Shown one piece after another: positions 6,546 to 10,000 of a stretch of 10,000 nt of DNA. This DNA is from Anaerolinea sp. (GTDB lineage: Bacteria; Chloroflexota; Anaerolineae; Anaerolineales; Anaerolineaceae). A model generated the notes under the pieces. That model saw nothing but the letters and a program-made list of their open reading frames with translations, was not told the DNA's origin and searched no databases. The position numbers and the translations under genes were made by a program. The stretch lies in the NCBI GenBank assembly GCA_020216845.1, contig JAIWNK010000105.1:1-10000 (forward strand), read 5' to 3'. Every line of letters starts with the position of its first letter. Positions within the stretch are counted from its first letter, which is position 1.

Positions 6546-6574
6546 TTGACTTTTGCTTTTAAGTTAAATATAAT
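6546..6574 (+). promoter_or_regulatory. Near-consensus sigma-70 promoter of the AOR operon
   Basis: TTGACT (6546-6551), a spacer of exactly 17 bp and a perfect TATAAT (6569-6574) form the strongest promoter match in the window. Transcription should begin near 6581, which leaves about 260 nt of leader before the AOR start codon. Confidence 0.75.
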
Positions 6575-6595
6575 TTTTTCATACTTGGTTTATTT

Positions 6596-6713
6596 CCTCC
6601 GATTCACTGATTCCCACGTGGATAAGTGAACGATAGGGCCAGAGGAGCAATTCTCTGTGCCTGCCAATGCGCAAAGGAGGCACCCACCACTTAAGCCAGT
6701 GGAGTGTTTTTTT
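6596..6713 (+). ncRNA. Structured 5' leader of the AOR operon: candidate riboswitch or attenuator (Moco/Wco-type suspected)
   Basis: The leader folds by eye into a compact three-way junction. The closing helix is CCTCC (6596-6600) with GGAGG (6676-6680). The first arm is TTCACT (6603-6608) with AGTGAA (6625-6630), capped by a TCC/GGA hairpin. The second arm pairs 6636-6646 with 6651-6662, with one bulged base at 6658 and a GCAA tetraloop at 6647-6650. The linker 6663-6675 is unpaired in this fold. An alternative helix, GTGCCT (6657-6662) with AGGCAC (6678-6683), excludes both the closing helix and part of the second arm, so a switch is possible. A terminator-like hairpin with seven T follows directly. 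The gene controlled is a tungstopterin enzyme with cofactor genes after it, which points to a molybdenum/tungsten-cofactor riboswitch. I cannot confirm membership of that RNA family, and a novel class or a protein-bound leader remains possible. Confidence 0.5.
6681..6713 (+). terminator. Intrinsic terminator in the AOR leader
   Basis: CCACT (6687-6691) pairs with AGTGG (6698-6702) around a 6-nt loop. CAC (6681-6683) and GTG (6704-6706) can extend the stem across an internal loop, and seven T follow (6707-6713). It ends about 130 nt before the AOR start codon, so it would stop transcription early unless the leader refolds. The inner stem is short, so termination may be partial. Confidence 0.55.
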
Positions 6714-6841
6714 GTGTTTCAAATGCGCTCCGCTGCTTTTCTTTCATAGAAATCAGGAGGTGTGCCGCTTGCTAGACTTGTTCCAATCCCATTCCTTTCT
6801 CATTGACTCAGCCAATCTATTCTCTTGTTTCGGAGGAACCC
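6714..6841 (+). other. Downstream part of the AOR leader, no gene identified
   Basis: Between the leader terminator and the AOR ATG lie about 130 nt. They contain a strong ribosome-binding-like AGGAGG at 6755-6760 that does not serve AOR. The AOR site itself is GGAGG at 6832-6836. A TTG at 6769 at workable spacing from AGGAGG would open about 30 codons that run past the AOR start and stop at 6861. I do not claim this as a gene. Confidence 0.35.
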
Positions 6842-8602
6842 ATGTGGATTTTGCGCATTGATATGTCCAAGCTTAGCTACAAGCTGGAACCCGTCCCTGA
6901 AAAATATCGCTACCTTTATGGTCGCGCGATGACCTCACAAATCGTAGCCGATGAAGTTCCCCCACTTTGTCATGCACTTGGCCCCAACAACAAGCTCGTC
7001 TTCTCTGCCGGCATGGTCACCAGCACCTCAGCCCCAACCTCGGCGCGCATCTCAGTTGGTTGCAAATCACCATTGACCGGCGGCATCAAAGAAGCCAATG
7101 CCGGCACCAGCTGGGGCCCCGACCTTGCCAGTATGCGCATCCGCGCCCTGATTGTCGAGGGAGTGCCAGAAAAGAAAGATTTCTGGGGCGCTTACATCAG
7201 CTGGGATGCTGAAGCTGGTCAACCCAAGGTCGAATTCTTTGAAGCCAACCAATATATCCAGCACGATGTGTACGAAACGTTCCCGTTGATTTATCAGCGC
7301 TTTGAAGGCCGCATTTCCATTTGCAGCATTGGCAACGCGGGTGAAAACGGCTACGGCAACTCTGGCATTGTCTTCAATGACCTTGCCAAGCGCCCAAGCC
7401 GCTATGCTGGCCGCGGTGGCGTTGGTGCTGTCATGGCATCCAAAGGCCTCAAATTCCTCATCCTGAACGAGAAAGGTTCGCCCGGCATTGAAATGGCCGA
7501 CAAGCCCCTCTTCGAAGAAGGCCGCAAGAAACTGATTGATGCCATCCGCTCTCACCCCATCTCCAAACCCAAAGGCGGCCTCAACAGCTACGGCACCGCA
7601 GTTCTGGTCAACATTCTCAACGAAGCCGGTGGCCTTCCAACCCGCAACTTCTCAAGCGGGCGCTTTGAAGGCGCAGGCCGCACTGCTGGCGAAGCCATCT
7701 TCGAGACCAACAAAGAACGCATGGGCAAGGAAATTTACAACCACGCCTGCTCGCCCGGCTGCATCATCCAATGCTCCAACACCTACTACAACCCCGACCA
7801 AACCGAACGCACCTCGTGCATCGAATACGAATCCACCTGGGCACTTGGCGCCAACCTTGGCATTGATAACCTCGATGACATCGCCACCATGGTGCAACTC
7901 TGCAACGCCTATGGCCTGGATACAATCGAGACAGGCGGCACGCTTGGCGTAGCCATGGAAGCCGGTCTGCTCGCTTGGGGCGACAGCAAAGCCGCCATCG
8001 AAATGATCCATGAAATGGGCAAAGGCACCCCCATCGGGCGCATCCTGGGCGCAGGCGCCGAAGTCACCGGCAAGGTCTATGGCGTGCGTCGCGTCCCAAC
8101 GGTCAAAGGCCAAAGCATGCCCGCCTATGAACCCCGCGCCATCAAAGGCATTGGCATCACCTATGCCACCACCACCATGGGCGCTGATCACACCGCCGGC
8201 TACACCATCTGCCCCGAAATTTTGGGCGTCAGTGGCAAGGTAGACCCGCTCAGCCCTGAAGGCAAGGCCGCCCTCAGCCGTGCCTTCCAGGCCACCACCG
8301 CATTCATTGACTCCTGCGGCCACTGTCTCTTCATTGCCTTCCCCATCCTCGACATCGCTGCCGGTTTCGAAGGCATGATTCAGGAATGCAACGGCGTGCT
8401 GGGCACAAACTGGACAGCGGATGATGTTGTTGCCTACGGCGCGCAAGTGCTCAAGGTTGAACGTGCCTTCAACGAAGCCGCCGGCATTGCAGCTGAAGCA
8501 GACCGCTTACCCGAGTTCATGCGCCTCGAACCGCTTCCACCGCACAATCAGGTTTTCGATATCAGCGACGAAACCCTCGATAGCGTCTATAAAGACCTGT
8601 AA
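6842..8602 (+). CDS. Tungsten-containing aldehyde:ferredoxin oxidoreductase family protein
   Basis: This family oxidises aldehydes to carboxylic acids with ferredoxin, or works in reverse, in the cytoplasm. The cofactor is a bis-pyranopterin tungsten centre beside one [4Fe-4S] cluster. The protein has 586 residues, close to the roughly 600 of the family. The N-terminal domain (about 1-205) ends in YAGRGGVGAVMASKGLK (188-204), a pterin-contact motif. Cluster ligands are Cys303, Cys307 and Cys311 in CSPGCIIQC, plus Cys492 or Cys495 in DSCGHCLF. Glu328 or Glu330 in IEYEST and His450 in MGADHTAG correspond to the active-site Glu and His of the Pyrococcus enzyme. The first cysteine spacing is C-x3-C, not the C-x2-C of Pyrococcus AOR. 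The ATG at 6842 has GGAGG five bases upstream, and an earlier in-frame TTG at 6803 has none. The true substrate is unknown. The next two genes supply maturation functions, and the leader suggests cofactor-linked control. Confidence 0.93.
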   Translation: MWILRIDMSKLSYKLEPVPEKYRYLYGRAMTSQIVADEVPPLCHALGPNNKLVFSAGMVTSTSAPTSARISVGCKSPLTGGIKEANAGTSWGPDLASMRIRALIVEGVPEKKDFWGAYISWDAEAGQPKVEFFEANQYIQHDVYETFPLIYQRFEGRISICSIGNAGENGYGNSGIVFNDLAKRPSRYAGRGGVGAVMASKGLKFLILNEKGSPGIEMADKPLFEEGRKKLIDAIRSHPISKPKGGLNSYGTAVLVNILNEAGGLPTRNFSSGRFEGAGRTAGEAIFETNKERMGKEIYNHACSPGCIIQCSNTYYNPDQTERTSCIEYESTWALGANLGIDNLDDIATMVQLCNAYGLDTIETGGTLGVAMEAGLLAWGDSKAAIEMIHEMGKGTPIGRILGAGAEVTGKVYGVRRVPTVKGQSMPAYEPRAIKGIGITYATTTMGADHTAGYTICPEILGVSGKVDPLSPEGKAALSRAFQATTAFIDSCGHCLFIAFPILDIAAGFEGMIQECNGVLGTNWTADDVVAYGAQVLKVERAFNEAAGIAAEADRLPEFMRLEPLPPHNQVFDISDETLDSVYKDL

Positions 8603-8623
8603 ACCCTCTTTTCTTCCAAACCT

Positions 8624-8657
8624 GGGGGGAGGGTGCACATACCCCTCCCCCCTTTTT
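8624..8657 (+). terminator. Strong intrinsic terminator between AOR and the radical SAM gene
   Basis: GGGGGGAGGG (8624-8633) pairs perfectly with CCCTCCCCCC (8643-8652) around a 9-nt loop and is followed by five T (8653-8657). It begins 22 bp after the AOR stop and ends 14 bp before the radical SAM start codon. It should stop most transcripts, so the downstream genes are expressed at a lower level by read-through. No separate promoter is visible in the 69-bp gap. Confidence 0.85.
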
Positions 8658-8671
8658 ATCAAAAGGCTGCC

Positions 8672-9859
8672 ATGCCCAAATTAACCCCCAACGCACAAGG
8701 ACAATTCAACCTGCCGGATGATTTTTTGCGCCGTCGTCACCTCGACCCACAAGCCACTTACTGGCTCGATGAACGCGATGGCGACCTCATCTTGCATCCC
8801 TGTCGCCCGGATATGCGCAAGCTCTACATTGAGGTCACAACCGCTTGCAACCTCTCCTGCCAAACCTGCATTCGCCATTCCTGGAGCGACCCCGCCGCCC
8901 ACATGAGCGATGCCACCTTTGCCCGCATCCTGGCCGATTTACCGTCCTTTCCACAACTAGAGCGCGTCATTTTCACCAGCTTTGGCGAACCATTCTATCA
9001 CCCCAAATTCCTGCAATACGTTGCTGCAATTCGGCAATTAGGGCTAGCCGTCACCATTGGCAGCAATGGCTTACTGCTCACTGACGCCGTTTGGCGAAAG
9101 CTGATTGAATTAGGAGTTGATCAGATTATTGTTTCGATTGATGGCGTCAACCCTCAAACCTATGCCGATATTCGCGGCGCCCAGCTCAACCAAGTATTAC
9201 AAAATATTGAACGCCTCAAAGCGCTCAAGAGCGAATTAAACGCCCCCCTGCCCAACCTGGGCATTGAATTTGTCGTTATGCGCGAGAACGTAGAGGAAGT
9301 GCCGGCCCTCTGCGAATTGGCCTCGCGTCTCAATGCCACTCGCACCATTGTTAGCAACGTCCTCGCCTATACCCCTGAAATGTACGCTCAAAAGCTCTAC
9401 GATTATGCCCCTCAGCCACCAATCAAAACCCAAGGGTGGCCCATCCGTTCAGATGCCTGGGTACGTTGGGGGGTCATGGAGCTGCCGCGCATGCACTGGG
9501 GCGCTGAACCACGTTGCCGCTTCATCCATGATTATGCCACCGTCATCAGCTGGGATGGGGAAGTTTCGCCATGTTATGCCCTCTCACACAACTATCAATA
9601 CTACGCCATTGATGGTACGCTCAAAGAAGTCACCCGCCTCAGCTTCGGCAACATCCATCAGAAATTTCTCGCTGAGATTTGGATGAGCGAAGAATACACC
9701 CACTATCGCAGTGAAGTGCGCGCCTATCATTTCCCATCCTGCCCCGATTGCGACCTGCGCGAAACCTGCGATCTACGCGCCCGCAATGAGGCCTGTTGGG
9801 GGCACAACCCCTCTTGCGCCGATTGCCTTTGGGCCCAAGACATTGTCCGCTGTCCCTAA
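8672..9859 (+). CDS. Radical SAM/SPASM protein, tungsten oxidoreductase maturase type, with AbrB-like N-terminus
   Basis: The protein has 395 residues. Residues 4-43, with TPNAQGQFNLPDDFL, then a turn and DGDLILHP, resemble the small swapped-hairpin AbrB/SpoVT fold. The radical SAM core starts at LYIEVTTACNLSCQTC (51-66). Its C-x3-C-x2-C motif (Cys59, Cys63, Cys66) binds the cluster that splits S-adenosylmethionine. FTSFGEPFYH (101-110) and VSIDGVNPQTYADIRG (154-169) are core strands. The C-terminal third holds a SPASM-type set of cysteines (282, 301, 357, 360, 366, 375, 382, 385, 394) that should carry one or two more clusters. Placement directly after AOR and before a MoaD-like gene matches the known family of radical SAM maturases of tungsten cofactor oxidoreductases. 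Its exact reaction is not established. I chose the ATG at 8672. An in-frame GTG at 8633 falls inside the terminator stem. The ribosome-binding site (AAAAGG) is weak. Confidence 0.88.
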   Translation: MPKLTPNAQGQFNLPDDFLRRRHLDPQATYWLDERDGDLILHPCRPDMRKLYIEVTTACNLSCQTCIRHSWSDPAAHMSDATFARILADLPSFPQLERVIFTSFGEPFYHPKFLQYVAAIRQLGLAVTIGSNGLLLTDAVWRKLIELGVDQIIVSIDGVNPQTYADIRGAQLNQVLQNIERLKALKSELNAPLPNLGIEFVVMRENVEEVPALCELASRLNATRTIVSNVLAYTPEMYAQKLYDYAPQPPIKTQGWPIRSDAWVRWGVMELPRMHWGAEPRCRFIHDYATVISWDGEVSPCYALSHNYQYYAIDGTLKEVTRLSFGNIHQKFLAEIWMSEEYTHYRSEVRAYHFPSCPDCDLRETCDLRARNEACWGHNPSCADCLWAQDIVRCP

Positions 9860-9865
9860 AAGACC

Positions 9866-10000
9866 ATGCAAATTCACGTCCGACTCTTTGCCACCCTACG
9901 CAACTACGTCCCCGCGTCCAAAGGGGGAGCAACCCTCACAGTTACCTTGCCCCCCAACGCAACCCTGCTAGATTTAATTCAGCACTTGGGCTTACCCGCT
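9866..10000 (+). CDS. MoaD/ThiS-like small sulfur-carrier protein (cut by window edge)
   Basis: From the ATG at 9866, 45 codons stay open to the last base. The product has an N-terminal VRLFATLRNYVP (5-16), then a TLTVTLPPNATLLDLIQHLGLP stretch split between strand and helix. This is the beta-grasp start of MoaD, the small subunit of molybdopterin synthase. In full-length relatives of about 80-95 residues a C-terminal Gly-Gly carries the sulfur that builds the dithiolene of the pterin cofactor. That end lies outside the window and must be checked. The gene begins 6 bp after the radical SAM stop, so the two are co-transcribed. It probably supplies the tungstopterin of the AOR upstream, though a variant carrier role is possible. 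Confidence 0.85.
   Translation, partial: MQIHVRLFATLRNYVPASKGGATLTVTLPPNATLLDLIQHLGLPA

Noticed and set aside
6614..6621. CCACGTGG palindrome in the AOR leader as a DNA operator
   Set aside because: It lies downstream of the predicted transcription start and within a hairpin loop of the leader, so an RNA role fits better. It is too short to stand alone.
6667..6861. 64-codon plus-strand reading frame overlapping the AOR leader and start
   Set aside because: It begins in the leader hairpin region, crosses the terminator, overlaps the AOR start in another frame, and its product has no recognisable pattern. The AGGAGG at 6755 lies inside it and does not serve its ATG.
7652..8446. 264-codon minus-strand frame opposite AOR
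   Set aside because: It lies wholly within the well-supported AOR gene, is rich in Gly/Ala/Asp as expected for an antisense shadow, and has no motif.
8633..8671. GTG at 8633 as start of the radical SAM gene
   Set aside because: The GTG begins at the last base of the terminator's 5' arm and runs into the loop. The added residues resemble nothing in the family, and the ATG at 8672 begins just before the AbrB-like pattern.

Overview
The window is ordinary bacterial chromosome with moderate base composition, tightly packed genes and no tRNA, rRNA, CRISPR array or mobile element that I can see. The gene set suggests an anaerobe or facultative anaerobe: formate-tetrahydrofolate ligase, a tungsten-type aldehyde:ferredoxin oxidoreductase (AOR) with its radical SAM maturase and a MoaD-like protein, a mixed-clade phosphofructokinase, and a cyclic-nucleotide-sensing histidine kinase. 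An Anaerolineae-like Chloroflexota is my best guess, but this is inference from protein character only.

Left part (1-2575). The 5' end of fhs lies on the minus strand and runs off the left edge. It is divergent from a soluble sensor histidine kinase with an N-terminal cyclic-nucleotide-binding domain. The kinase converges on a small four-helix membrane protein, and the two stop codons overlap by 4 bp. About 280 bp with no gene separates this protein from the next cluster.

Middle part (2576-6410, minus strand). Four genes lie head to tail in transcription order: a RhaD-like class II aldolase, an alpha/beta hydrolase (ATGA overlap with the aldolase), 6-phosphofructokinase, and class I mannose-6-phosphate isomerase. 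Together they look like a sugar-phosphate cluster. Extended -10-like sequences (TGnTACAAT) occur upstream of pfk, inside the end of pfk ahead of manA, and downstream of manA, so there may be several transcription starts.

Right part (6411-10000, plus strand). A near-consensus promoter (TTGACT, 17 bp, TATAAT) is followed by a leader of about 260 nt. This leader holds a closing helix, two hairpins (one with a GCAA tetraloop) and an intrinsic-terminator-like hairpin with seven T, all before the AOR start codon. That is the architecture of a terminating riboswitch or attenuator. Given the operon, a molybdenum/tungsten-cofactor type is the leading idea, but the family is unproven. After AOR, a second strong terminator hairpin sits between AOR and the radical SAM maturase. 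It should lower expression of the maturase and the MoaD-like gene relative to the enzyme. The MoaD-like gene runs off the right edge, and further cofactor genes are expected beyond it.
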